Shown here: piece by piece, positions 13,776-26,550 of the stretch
How positions within the stretch are numbered: the stretch's first letter is position 1
Layout: every line of letters starts with the position of its first letter
DNA from: Pterobdella sp. o SKG-2022
Taxonomy: Eukaryota; Annelida; Clitellata; Hirudinida; Piscicolidae
Direction of reading: 5' to 3'
DNA: 64,000 bases
Assembly: GCA_964035795.1 (NCBI GenBank)
Contig: OZ038321.1
Coordinates: 1,772,408 to 1,836,407 of the forward strand
Translations under genes and position numbers: made by a program
The notes under the pieces: generated by a model
Told to the model about the DNA's origin: nothing
Database searches by the model: none
The model's input: only the letters and a program-made list of their open reading frames with translations

Positions 13776-16700
13776 GTACTACCACATCATCATCACAGAA
13801 ACCACATCAAGATACAGCAGTCAAAAGTCTTCACCTCGAATTGCCCAGTCTCTGTGAGGATGACAATAATAATAAAAAAACTAATTATGATTATTATTAT
13901 TATTATTATAGTAATAGTATCAAGTTTTATATTATTTGTGTTGCTCTTCATAACAGAGGTATACTCTTGTATTGCTCATAGAAACATGTAGTATTGTATT
14001 ACCCTAATTGTAATACATGAGGTATTGTTATACTCTTGTATTACTCATAAAAAATGAGGTATTGTATCACATTTGTATTCATCATCATAACAAGGGTATT
14101 GTATTACCTTTTTATTTACCATCATCATCATCATCATTACAGAGAGACCCACAATGACGACTTGGAAGATTTGATGTCTTCCCTTGCCACTTTAAATACT
14201 CAGGTTGGGGGTTGTTTTTATTATTATTATTATTTTCATAAGCTAATTGTAGTTTATTATTATTGTTATTTTAACATAGTTTTTGTCTAATCAAGTTAAT
14301 TCTTCGAGCTTTTCATAAAAATAATATATATTATTATTATCATTATTATTATCATTTTTATTATTATCATTATAATTATTATTGTTGTTTTTGTTACTAT
14401 TACGGATTAATTTCAGTCTTCTGGATCAAAGAATGTTAAGAATGACTTCACTCCAAACAACAGAAGTTATTATTATTTCTTTTGTTGTTTAATCATTTGA
14501 TTATTATTATTATTTAATTATTTTTATTTTTTTTGATTTTTATTTTTCAAATTTTATTTTTATCACAAATTTTTTGGATTTATTTTATAATTTAATATTA
14601 AAAGCGTTATTTGAACTATGTAGTATTGTTTTGTGAATAATAATAATAATAATAATAATAATGTAAACAATAATAGTATTTTTTTATGTATGATAGCAAT
14701 AATTTTACTATTACCAATAAAAATGATAATAATAATAATAATAATGAATATTCAAATCAAAACCGTTAATTGAAACCAAAACGCCCGATAAGCTGATATG
14801 TATTGAACTGCACTCGTATTATTCACATGTAGTTATATATTTGTTTTCAAATATTTTAACGTCTAACTTGTGATTGGATGATTTTTTGATAGATAGATAG
14901 ATAGATAGAGATAGATAGATAGTTAGATAGATAGATAGATAGATAGATAGGTAGATAGAGATATAAATATATTATATACTTGATTCATGAATAAAATCGA
15001 AAGTAATGGAAAATTCCATGCCCAATGTTCAAGTTTTTGTTTGTTCCCTGTACTCTAAAAACCGTTTCCAAAGTAACGATATCAAGCTCGAATGATCACT
15101 ATGGGAACAGTCTTGGCTGATTGCTGATACAAATATTCATTAGACGTTGGAATAACGCTTTTCTGCTTACTATTCTTGTTGTTGTTATTATTATCATTGT
15201 TGGCAGTTGAAAATCAAAGCACATACGACAACGTTACAACCATCAACAAGGACATCAGCTTAGGTTCCTATTCCCCCTAATAATAATAATAAGAAGAATA
15301 ATAATAAAAAAATAATAATAGAAATAAAAATGATAATAATAGTAATGATAATGATAGAAATAATAAATATGATAATAATTATACAAATAATCAATCTTAT
15401 TAATAATTGGAAAAATAATGATTATAACAATAACATAATAATATATAATTGAATCAAACGGATGTTGTTATTTAAGAACCGGAAGAAGATAGCTTGAACG
15501 CCATGATGGCCAGTCTCAACAGCGATCTGACGTCACAAGGGGTGCAACTAACAACCAAGGGATCATGCGCTGCTTGTGGCAAGATGATTGTTGGACAGGT
15601 GGGTTAGAGTGATTTGGTGTGGTGTGGTGGAATGAGAGAGTGTGGTGGATTGATGGGATGAGGGTGTGGTGGAGTGATGGAACGAGAGTTTGGTGGAGTG
15701 GTGGAATGATGGGATGAGAGAGTGTGGTGGAGTGATGGGATGAGAGGGTGGTGGTGGAGTGGGATGAGAAGGTGGGGTAGTGGAGTGGAGTGTGGTGGGG
15801 TGGTTTGATGTGGGTAGGATGGTGTGTTGGAATGATTGATGAGTTGTGTGGTGGTGGGTGGAATGAGTGGTGTGGTGGGGATGGGCAGAATGATTTAATG
15901 TGGTGAAATGGTGGATGATGGGTGAAGTGGAGATAGGTCGGGTAATGTGGTGTGTCATATAGGTGAATGATCGGTGCTGATAGTAATAAAATTATTTAAG
16001 TCCATAACACACATCAAATCGTCCAGGTGATAACAGCTCTAGGTCGTATTTGGCATCCGGAACATTTCGCATGCGCCAAATGCAAGGTGGTGATGATGAT
16101 GATTTATAAATCTAATGCTAATCCAATAAGATTAGACTGCTGTAAATGTCCCAGTAACTGGGGTTGGCAGCAGTCGACCTAGATTATTGATACTTGTAAT
16201 TTATAAAAAAGACCATTCATTTGTGATGATAATAATAATAATAGGAATAATAACAGTAATGAGACTAAAATCTTCGAAAAATGAATAAGGACAAAGTTGT
16301 ATTTGTCGAGAATGTTAGTTCATTACTGTAATGGACGTGTCTTTATAATTCTCATTTTTGACGAGTAAAAAAATTTGATAAATACAAGATGTCGTGTCTT
16401 CAAAAGAACATGGATGTCTTCATAAGAATAATAACAGTAATAATAATAACGATGATTATATACTTTATTATATAGTTTATTCAATAGGCTTTTATTTTTT
16501 TCGAGTTTTTAGAAAAATACACACACACACACACGGGGGCAGGTAGAGATAGGGGGAGGAACGTTCTACGAAAGAGATTCCATGCCATACTGCGAGAAAG
16601 ACTACCATCTTCTCTTCTCCCCCAAGTGTGCCCAGTGTGGCCAAGCTATACTTGATGTGGGTGTGGCTTAATCTAATTGAGTATACTGCTGTAATAATGT

Positions 16701-18543
16701 GGGCGTAGTTTAATCTAATTGAATATACTGCTGTAATAATGTGGGCGTGGTTTAATCTAATTGAATATACTGCTGTAATAATGTGGGCGTGGTTTAATCT
16801 AATTAATTACACTGCTGTTTTGAAATGGGTGTTGTTAGTGAGAATATGATATGTAATTTGAGTTTTATTATTGAGATTTTTTTTATTCTATGCTTATAAT
16901 AAAACCCACAAACCCCACCCACCACCCTTACCCACAAACCCAGACCATACCCACTCTTCAAACCACAACTACCACCACAGAGATGCGTAACAGCCTTAGA
17001 TAAAACATGGCACATGGACCACTTCTGTTGCTACACCTGTGGCAAGACTCTGGCCGAAGAGGCCTTCCATGAGAAAGAAGGAAGGGTCTTTTGCCAGTTA
17101 GTGTTTTAGGCTTAAATACATGCATATATATTTATATACATAAATATATATGATGTTATTCATAAAACTAATAAATAACAATAAACTATATAAACAATAA
17201 TAAAAATAATAATGATCATTATCATCACCGACCACAGACGAGACTACCTGCAGCACTTCGCTCCCAAGTGTGGCATGTGTTTTGAGGCCATTTCCGAGGA
17301 CTTCCTCACTGCCCTCAACCAACAATGGCACCCTCAGTGCTTTGTTTGCTTTGTGGGTGGGAAAGGGGGGGAAGGAAGGGAAGAAGAGGGTGTTTTAGGG
17401 AGAATGGTGGGAGTTTGGCGGGAAAAATGAGGTAGGAGAAATGCGAAAAAGGGGTGTAAAGGTGGTTTTTGGGGAAAGAAAAAAACGAGGTGTAATGGTG
17501 GTTTGTGGAGGAGATGGGGAAGATTGTAGGGTGGTTTTGCCGGGAAAGTAGTGGAGAAAAATGTAATGGTGGTTTTGGGATAAAGGTGGAAGTTTAATGG
17601 ATGTTTGACTGTTCACAAAGGGTGTTGGTTTTGGTGTTTTAATGAATTACTCCATATGAATTGAACTCTTGTCTGCGTACTTCACGCTATACAAATAAAT
17701 AACGAATTTTCCACCTTCAGGAATGTCACGTGACACTAGGATCTTGTTCATTCTTCGAGTTTGAGGGTCTACCTTATTGCAATCTGCACTTTCATGCCAA
17801 AAAAGGGTCTCTGTGCGCCTACTGTCAACAGCCTATCTCAGGTAGGTATATGGATGGATGGATAGGTAGATAGATAGATAGACACCAATCATAACAGGAC
17901 GCTGCATCACAGCCATGTCTAAGAAATTTCATCCTGACCACTTCAAGTAACTTCATTATAATAATAATTATTATTATTGTTGTTGTTATTTTTAAAATTG
18001 TTTATTATTTCTCCAGAGACGTTAAGCATCAATTTTTTGTGAATTCAAAAAAAAATAACTCCACAAAAAGATATTTTGTATTGTTTTTTCATTCAACTAA
18101 AATTTTCTAAAAAATTCAATTTTGTCATAATTCATTAATTATTATTATTATTATTTAATTTTTTATAATTCATATTTTCGTTTCATTATCTTTGTGATAG
18201 TGCAGATGGTGAAAAGAAAATAATAACAACAATAATAAAAAAAACAAAAATCATGATAACAACAATAATAAAAACAACAAATCATAATAACACCAATAAT
18301 AAAAACAAAAAATCATACTAACAATATTAACGAAAACAAAAATTCGTAATAACAACAATAATAACACCAATAATTGTAACAACAAAATAAAAAACAACAA
18401 AAATAATAATAACAACAACTATAATAATAATAATAAAATCACTCAGATGCGCCTATTGCCAAAAGACCCTGTGGAAAGGCACCTTCAAGGAGCATGAGGG
18501 CCAGCCCTACTGCCACCAGTGCTTCAGCAATATATTCAGCTGA
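12382..18543 (+). CDS. PXN: Paxillin (LD-motif and four-LIM focal-adhesion scaffold), complete, 15 coding exons
   Basis: Exons: 12382-12394, 12597-12664, 13408-13573, 13799-13853, 14143-14203, 14417-14465, 15207-15263, 15477-15598, 16027-16086, 16543-16656, 16981-17096, 17238-17352, 17721-17841, 17898-17946, 18447-18543 (TGA). Splice phases agree at every junction and give 420 aa. The family links integrin adhesions to actin by binding FAK, vinculin and parvin through LD motifs, and targets adhesions through its LIM domains. The sequence shows LD1 at residues 4-13 ([10 protein letters not shown], Asp5 codon split by intron 1), LD2 at 63-74 ([12 protein letters not shown]), an LD4-like motif at 106-116 ([11 protein letters not shown]) and LD5 at 162-174 ([13 protein letters not shown]). 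Four LIM domains start at Cys187, Cys246, Cys305 and Cys364, and the protein ends ...CFSNIFS as in vertebrate paxillin. No LD3 was seen. Length lies between leupaxin and paxillin. Exon 6 and the 13-nt first coding exon are the least certain. Confidence 0.94.
13190..13400. repeat. C-rich minisatellite in paxillin intron 2
   Basis: About three units with CCACGTCTAGAAAAAACCAA and CCATACAACCAC end just before the exon 3 acceptor. Confidence 0.6.
13711..13780. repeat. CTA/TAC microsatellite in paxillin intron 3
   Basis: About 20 units of CTA lie 20 nt before the exon 4 acceptor. The Thr-rich frame over it is a shadow. Confidence 0.9.
14888..14965. repeat. GATA microsatellite in paxillin intron 6
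   Basis: GATA units with AGAG interruptions. Confidence 0.9.
15599..15960 (+). repeat. G/T-rich degenerate repeat at the start of paxillin intron 8
   Basis: About 360 nt of GTGGTGGAGTGATGGGATGAG-like units begin right at the donor GTGGGT. The complementary strand gives a His/Pro/Thr-rich shadow frame. Confidence 0.7.
16121..16200 (+). repeat. SINE-A fragment (hairpin body) in paxillin intron 9
   Basis: Contains AGACTGCTGTAAATGTCCCA and GTAACTGGGGTTGGCAGCAG, the palindromic body shared with 21670-21745, 34280-34350, 52801-52876 and 56465-56562. Confidence 0.8.
16657..16822 (+). repeat. 42-nt minisatellite, about 4 units, starting at a splice donor
   Basis: Units of about 42 nt begin GTGGGCGTGGTTTAATCTAA and continue TTGAATATACTGCTGTAATA. 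The first unit begins exactly at the exon 10 donor, so each unit offers a similar GTGGGC or GTGGGT site. Confidence 0.85.
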
Positions 18544-19734
18544 GGGTGGTGATGAGGATGATAATGATGAGAATAATAATAAAAATAATAATTATAGTAA
18601 ATAATGACTTCAATAAAAATAATGACGAAGAGATTGATAGTTTCGATAATAATGATAATAATAACAATTATGATAATATCATTAATAATAGTAATAATAA
18701 CAATAAGGATAATAAAAAAAATAACAATAATAATAAAAGTAATAATAATAATAATGAATCACACTATAGTATTGGCGGTCTTCACCTCCAAGCCTCTTTT
18801 ACTGCTGAATGTGTGTGCTGTGTGTTAAATTGACGGGGGATAATGATAGTGATAATAAAAATAATAATACCATGATAATAATAAAAATAATGTTTTTTCA
18901 TGATATTTTTGTTGACCAAATTTTGGATGCTTTTTCTTGAAATCAAACCAATGACTTTCCATCTAGCTGATATACCGTACGTCAACCCGAAGGTAAAGGG
19001 TTCGAATCTCAGCCTGGGTTTTTGTACCTAGTTTTTTTTTTCGACCATCTTCTCCAAATTTCATCACTCACACGAAGCTTTGAATGATAAACATTCCATC
19101 TTTAAACTTTTTGATGAGGATATTCTAGTTTATGCCGTCCATCGCATGCTGACGTGGACGTGAAACGATGATGATGACGGTGATGATGATGATGGTGGGG
19201 GGATGATGATATTTTCTTTGGAATAACTATACCCTTTTACAGATCCAACCTTTCCATACTTGCTTTAATACAGTATTCCAAGCCAATAATGTTTGTAACC
19301 AATCCTTAGAGACATGTGTCTTTTATTCAATTCCTTTTGATTTTTTATTTTTTTATAAACAAGAAGATTTCGGATACATTTATTGTTTCCATCGTTTGAA
19401 TAAGTGGATCAAAGCAACACAGGTATTTTGTTGAGCAACAAAGGCCTTCAACACAGTAGTATTTTGTTGAGCAACAAACTTTTGTGGTCCACTCTTATCA
19501 TTGTTGAAAAACCACTTTTAGTATTTACAATTAATTTTTTCATAAAGATTTAATTAGTATTTTAAAATTTATTTTCTGGATAAGTTTAATAATTATATTT
19601 TTTATATTATAATAACTAGTTATATTAAGTTTATATTTTTATCTACTAATTTTAAGATCTTTGATAATTATGTTTTGTCTTTTCACTTTTTTATAAAAAT
19701 TCTCTGCATGTATGTCACCCGTGGATGATTGATA

Positions 19735-19920
19735 TAATAACTATATTATGAATAAATATAGTATTAATAAATAAATATAATATGAATAAATTTAATAAAT
19801 ATAATATGAATGAATATAGTATTAATAAATAAATATAATATGAAAAAATTTAATAAATATAATATAAATAAATATAATATATATAATATAAACAGATATA
19901 ATATGAATAAATATAATTAA
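19735..19920. repeat. AATATAATATGAATAAAT minisatellite
   Basis: Degenerate units with a larger repeat of about 60 nt (TAGTATTAATAAATAAATAT seen twice). Confidence 0.6.
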
Positions 19921-20904
19921 TACTCCTATTTATGTATAGGTTTTCTTTATTATAATTCCCCATATATCATGATATGATTATGACGTCATGAATGGTACTT
20001 GAAAGCCTGCTTACATATCTTGCGATGTAACTTCTTGCCTTGTTAGGAATGTACTGGTAATTTTAATAGGGGTTGGGGTGGTGATGATGATGATGGAGAT
20101 GGGGGTGGTGGGTGTAATGGTTATGGTAGTAGTGTTAATGATGATGGGGGTGATGATGATGGTGGGGATAGTGATGATGCTAATGACGGAATGATGAAGG
20201 TACTGGTGATAACAAGGATGAGGGTAGTAAGGATGGTGGTGGTGAAGATAGTGGTGGTGATGATGATGATGATGGCGGTGACAGAGATGAAAATTATATC
20301 AAATAAGGTAAACAAGAAGCACCAAAATATCTTGAATTTACCGTAATGGCCATTTCACGTCCTGTAAACTTTCTCTTTATGATGATTACAAACTTGAGTT
20401 GAAAAAAAAACAAAAAAATTGTTTTATTTTGAAGTATTTTTAATCAAAATTTTCAAAATTTTGTCTTCTTTTTTAAAAGTATATGCCTCTTTTTGTGTTG
20501 CTGATGTTATTAATAAAATTAGCTTGTACTGCTGTACATTTGCCAGTGGTTAACATATACATAATATTCCGCCATATTTGATTCCAAGTTGCGATGAAGT
20601 TTAAAATGATTTTTATTCATTATTTTTAATTTATTCTCAAATAATCAATAAATAAAAATTATCCAGACAAACCTCACAGATTTTTAAATTTTTCCAATAC
20701 TTACATCTTCAAGCGCCGTATATTTTCTTTCGATCATTGCCAATAAAATTCTCTTTTTTTGTTTAAAAGTAAATTCAAAAGAAACTGCATTCAAAAAAAT
20801 GGCGGTATTTCGTTGAAATTAATATAATGCGCTGTTATTAAAATATGTATAATTTTTTTTATACTTTGACAATCGTGCAAAAAATATTTTAGTTTTTGGT
20901 TCCA

Positions 20905-20980
20905 CACGGCGTAGCGCCCTGTGGAACCAATCAATTGCGCAACCGAAACCCCAGATAAGGAGCGCTCTAATGGTCGACCC
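20905..20980 (+). repeat. SINE-B body fragment, left half of an inverted pair
   Basis: GTAGCGCCCTGTGGAACCAA and TGCGCAACCGAAACCCC match the bodies at 33480-33561 and 49760-49833. It faces the opposite-strand copy at 21031-21195. Confidence 0.8.
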
Positions 20981-21030
20981 ATTTGATTTCAATGAATAAA
21001 TAAATAACATCACTTGATCCAAGTTTTATT

Positions 21031-21195
21031 CAACGACCATCAGTTGGAGTTTCAGTCACTCCACATTGGAGTTTCGTTAGCTCAACGGATGTTTCACAGG
21101 GCGCTACTCCTTGTGTATATAATTGTCGACACACGCGGGATTAAAGCCGGTTAGTTTAAATAACTAGTTTAACGCTCTACCAGCTGAGCTATATG
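21031..21195 (-). repeat. SINE-B, near full length, right half of an inverted pair
   Basis: On the minus strand it has a tRNA-like head (TAGCTCAGCTGGTAGAGCGT, then a degenerate B box) followed by the body TAGCGCCCTGTGAAACATCC. The plus-strand GTTTCACAGGGCGCTACTCC pairs with the copy at 20905-20980. Confidence 0.8.
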
Positions 21196-21669
21196 AACCA
21201 AATAAAAAAAAATCCAATCTGATTTATTTCCATGGTAACTGGAAGCGAAGATTATTGAAATGACCAGTGAGATTTGAAGGTATTGATGAAATTGTTGATG
21301 GAGCAGGTTGAATCAAAAACGAAAAAAAAAAAAAATTAAAAATAACAAAAAAAACACATTTGAAAATTACTTCTGACATATTTACGGAAAATAATTTTCA
21401 AATTATTATTATATTTTTTGTTTATTTTCAATATTAATTACGATATTTTTCATCATGATTATCAACCAAAAGTGATTTTCAAATGATTATTGTTATATTT
21501 TCAACCAAAGAATTAAATATTGATATTGCAAAAATAAAAAGATCAAAATTAATAAAAATTGAACAATAGTAAAAATCTTTCAAACATCAAATTGAAGTTG
21601 TAACAACATAAATAATAATATCTAAAAAATAATATTTAAAAACTGCCATCGCTTGTATTAATAACTACG

Positions 21670-21905
21670 CTATTAGTAGTATCAACAACCCAGACTGACT
21701 GCTGTCAACCCCAGTTACTGGGACATGTACAGCAGTCTAATTCAATATGATTGGTTGTCAGTTATCCTCCTTTCACACACCCTATGTTCCTCTCATTCAC
21801 AACTAATTCATTTTATCAAGTCTAACCCGAGTGGGAATCGAACCCTGATCCTCCGGGTCAATAAAAATATATAACCCAGTGTCTTAACCACTAAGCCACC
21901 AAGCG
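21670..21905 (-). repeat. SINE-A, most complete copy with tRNA-like head
   Basis: On the minus strand the head (GGTGGCTTAGTGGTTAAGAC, B box GGTTCGATTCCC) spans about 21822-21905. The body with the palindromic ACTGCTGTACATGTCCCAGT and AACTGGGGTTGACAGCAGT ends near 21670. This copy shows that the shorter hairpin fragments elsewhere belong to a tRNA-derived SINE. Confidence 0.85.
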
Positions 21906-22773
21906 CATAGAAATTGAAATCTTTTTTTATATATGTCGTACGTTTTTATGACTGGTAACCAGGAAACAGATTGTTTAAACGGATTTTAAGTTTAACGCTA
22001 TATAAATGAGTAGAAGGTTTATTATGCTGTTGTACTGCATATGTCATATGGTGGAGAGAGTTAATGTTTAAATAACAATAAAACCCGAATTTAAATAAAA
22101 ATAATAATATTAAAACAATAACTATAAAGTCATGAAAAATGACGTTTAAGAAATTCTTATTAAAAATATTATGATCACGTGGGTAAGAGTAAAAATGAAA
22201 TACACTTAAAATTTAAATATTGCGGTTTCATAATGGAGGTTTTGCATGAAAAATGGGTGGATGAAATGACGATACTGTGTGGGTGGATGACGTCACGTAA
22301 TATCGATTATGTCATGTAATACGGATGACGTTTGAATTTAAATGTTAAATAATAAAATGAACAGAATGGCAAAGTAACTCAAAAGAAAATCGGGAATTTT
22401 ATAGAAAAAATAAAAAGATTAAGAAGATCATTGAGAAATGATAGTGATGAATTATATATAAACAACTATGTAAAAAAAAGGACTAAATAAACTGGTAAAA
22501 AAAATGAATAAAAACCTTTAGAAGATTCGGCTTTTTTGAAAATTATATTCGGCTTATAGGAAAACATGCTGTGAGAACGTGTTTGGATAGGATTCGATAG
22601 TTGCAGATCATAGGTGGATAAATATAGATACATGAATATTTAATGATATGAAGTAGTAGATAAATAAATAGATGGGTGAATAGATAGAAGGATGAAAGAA
22701 ATTGAATCGCAAAATAGTAGATAAATTGAAGGAGTTATGTACCAATTCAAATATATAACGATTAACGCTTCAA

Positions 22774-22884
<111 letters not shown>

Positions 22885-23032
22885 GCAGATATAAGTTTTA
22901 AAAACTTTAATTTCCCAAAATTTGCAAAAAATAATCTCAAATAAAACACCAAACTCATCATTCAAAAAATAATATTATAAAACCTGGAAAATAATTATAT
23001 AAAACATTATCAAAGAAATATAAAACACAAGA

Positions 23033-23095
23033 GATTAGCGCCTCTGAAGCAAACCTAATTTGCCAACTGTAAATTTTAAAAAAACTAATAATAAT
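23033..23095 (+). repeat. Dispersed repeat R2 copy 2 with AAT tail
   Basis: Matches 8372-8450: GCCTCTGAAGCAAACCTAAT followed by AAT units. Confidence 0.5.
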
Positions 23096-23794
23096 AATAA
23101 AAACAACAAAAAATAAGAATAATTATTTAAAAAATCGTAAACATTATATTAATTACATACCCGCATGGATATATTACTAAATTCAAAAAAAAAACAATTA
23201 TTTATGAGTAAATTTAAGATGTCTCTAGAAGGTTAACTTAATGCTTGCATACGTAGTATTTGGCGTGGAGTAATGCCGCGAGAATTTAGGCTTGAAATAA
23301 TAAAAATAATAATTTTAAAAAATAAGTAATTTTTCCGTTACAATCGATACATGATGAACGTTTTTATGAACAAAGCTACTATATTGATTATTTGGAGATT
23401 AAAAAAATTGTTATATAGATATGAAAAAATATTCTATAAATATCTAAAAACTTATATAAATAGCGCAAAAATTTTTACATAAATAGAAAATAAATTATGA
23501 TATGACAATGGAAAAAATTTGAATCTGAAAACGAAAAATTAAATAGATAAATTTCAAAAGATTTGAACTTAAATAAGGAGCAAATTTGAGTGTGAACAGC
23601 ATCAGCTGAGATCAATGCCGTACCGAGAATCGAAACAAGTACCTTCAGGTCAACATTCCATATTAGTATCACTAAGGGTCTGAAAGCGAGTTAGCCGGTT
23701 TCAAAACAGTAATATATTAAGAATAAATGAATATGAAAAGGATTTGAGTATCAGTATCAAGTTTGAAGTTGTGCCAAAAATACAACTTAACACA

Positions 23795-23910
23795 GATAGA
23801 TAAATAAATAGACAGAAAAATAGCTAGATAGATAGAGAGACAGATAGATATAGATAGATAGCTAATTAGTCAGATAGATAGATGAATAGATAGATAGACA
23901 GATAGATAGC

Positions 23911-24002
<92 letters not shown>

Positions 24003-24113
24003 ATAAATAGATAGACAGGAAAATAGCTAGATAGAGAGACAGATAGATATAGATAGATAGCTAATTAGACACATAGATAAGTGGGTAAATAGATAGATAA
24101 ACAGATAGATAGC

Positions 24114-24204
<91 letters not shown>

Positions 24205-24205
24205 T
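23795..24205. repeat. Duplicated GATA array block
   Basis: Two blocks of about 195-200 nt each contain AAAATAGCTAGATAG, GAGAGACAGATAGATATAG, a GCTAATTAG spacer and GATAGCATAG before a pure GATA run. The block duplicated as a whole, with small differences. Confidence 0.85.
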
Positions 24206-24799
24206 GTAATTTTTATACAGAAGCTATATAAATAAAAGATAAGTAGATGGATCAGATGTGGTCACAATTTCAACAATAAACAAAAATCGCAAAGCAAAAA
24301 AAAATTAAATTGAAAGAATAGATAAAAAAAATGAAGCAAAAACAGCAAAACTCAATGGACAGGATTTAAAATGACAACATTTCAAGCGGTTTTAAAGATG
24401 TGCTTGGTGAAAATATTCAAAAAATGCAAAAATGAGTATTAAAAAAAATAAAAATAGTATAATAATAATTATACATTATTTAGTGATAAAAAAAATAAAG
24501 TTGTAAAAAATTGAAATCAATTTTGAAACTCGCAAATAGTCCCCGAAAAAACAAATTATGCGTTTTGTAGGTGAAGATGACTAGAAAGTATAATAATACT
24601 GACAAGAATAATAATAATAACAACAAAAATAATAATTATGATAATGGCAAAAATAATAAAAATAATAAATAGTGTTTAAAAAATGAATATAAACTCGAGA
24701 ACCAACGATTGAGAGAAATAATGACAAAAAATGGGAAAATTATAGAAAAGCATAAAAATGATGTAGAAATAGGGGTGATGATGAATGCGGTGAAAAAAC

Positions 24800-25030
24800 C
24801 ATTGTTGAAAAATATGATGATGATGATGATGGTGGTAGATGATGATGATGATGGAGGTGGGTGATGATGACGACGATGGTGGTGGTAGGTGATGATGGTG
24901 GTAGATGATGATGATGGAGGTGGGTGATGATGACGACGATGGTGGTGGTGACGATGATGGTGGTGGTGACGATGATGGTGGTGGTGATGTTGATGGTGGT
25001 AATGAGATAATAATGATGATGATTTTGAAG
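24800..25030. repeat. GAT/GGTGGT repeats downstream of NCS-1
   Basis: Degenerate units such as GATGATGGAGGTGGGTGATG repeat at 24840-24990. They lie just past the NCS-1 stop codon. Confidence 0.7.
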
Positions 25031-25049
25031 ATAATAATGATGACGTAAG

Positions 25050-26514
25050 TCAGTTGAGGTCGGACAGGTGGACTGACATGGCCTGAACTATCCAGGGATC
25101 GCACTTTGACCCCTCCCTGAACTCATCAATACTCAACATACCATCTTTGTCCTTGGGTGGTGTGGGTGGGTGGGTGGATGAGGTTAAGAGGTGGGGTGAG
25201 TGAGAGGAGTTAAGAGGTGGTGCATAGGATTGATTGGGGTAGAAAGGTACGGATGGGTGGAGTGAGGGGTTGGTTGGAGTTGAGTGAAAAGTAAGCTGGA
25301 AAGTCTTGGAGTAGGGTGAAGGAATGGTTGTGGTAGGACAGAGTGGGCATTAGATAGAGTGTATTAAATTACTTGGGAAAGAATGATGGTGGAAACTAGG
25401 GTAGGATGGTAAGGGTTGGATTGAAGGTTCATGGTGAGTTGAGTTAGTATTCATAATAACAATATTATTGCTTTCATAATGTATCATTACCTATTTTTAT
25501 TATTATTATTATTACTATCCGTATTATTATTTTTATTATTCTCTTCAATATCAGAGCTACTTAATATTATTATTATCATTTTTTTTATTATCATTATTTC
25601 CATGGTTACCCATACAGACCAGGTCCATCTGCTTGAAGATCTTGTTAACCCTCTTCTCTGGAGTGTTCTCGTCTGCTGGAAGGTCAACTGTGCGACCCAC
25701 CTGAAAATAATATATTTTTTTTTAATTATTTTTGCTATTTATACCTTTTTTTTTTAAATTTTTTCATAATTTTTTTTGAATTTTTACTGTTATTTTTATT
25801 TTTCAAATTATTTTTATTTATTGTTTTTTTGTTTTTAATTGTTGCTTTATTTTTTTTGTTTTTATTCTTGTCATTATTTATCTTTTTTTTGTTGATGTTT
25901 TGTTTTTTATTGTTTTTTTTTCTTATTACTATTTCATTTATTTTTTTTTTTTGATCGTTGTCTTTATAGTAATATGTTGTCATTTGTGTAATTTAAAAAA
26001 ATAATTCATAAAAAATAAATTTTTATTATTTCTTAAATTTATAGTTAATATTCTTTTGTTGTAATTATTATGATTTTTTTCATTATTATTATTTTATTTT
26101 TATTGTTATACCATAGCATATATGGAGTCAACAATAGTTATCATCTCCTCCTTCGAAATGTACCCATCCCCATCCAGGTCATACAGACGGAATGCCCCTG
26201 TGTGTGGAAGGTGCGTCTATGTATCTGTCTGTCTGTCTATCTATGTATCTATCTGTGTCTGTTTATTTATCTATGAACCTGTCTATCTATATATATATAT
26301 ATTTTTTTCTTTCTAGCTACCTATTATTCTGTCTATATGCCTGTCTATCTATCTATCTAGTAGTTTATCTATATTATCAATAAGAAAAAAAATCACATGT
26401 ATACAAACAAAAACAAAGTCACACCCAAACATACAATCAAGCTTCTCATCAAGGGATCCTCGTGACGTAATAGACAACGCAATGATAAACTCCCTAAACG
26501 TCACATAACCAGCC

Positions 26515-26550
<36 letters not shown>

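Noticed and set aside
15563..15958. 131-codon His/Pro/Thr-rich minus-strand frame
   Set aside because: Shadow of G-rich paxillin intron 8 and exon 8.
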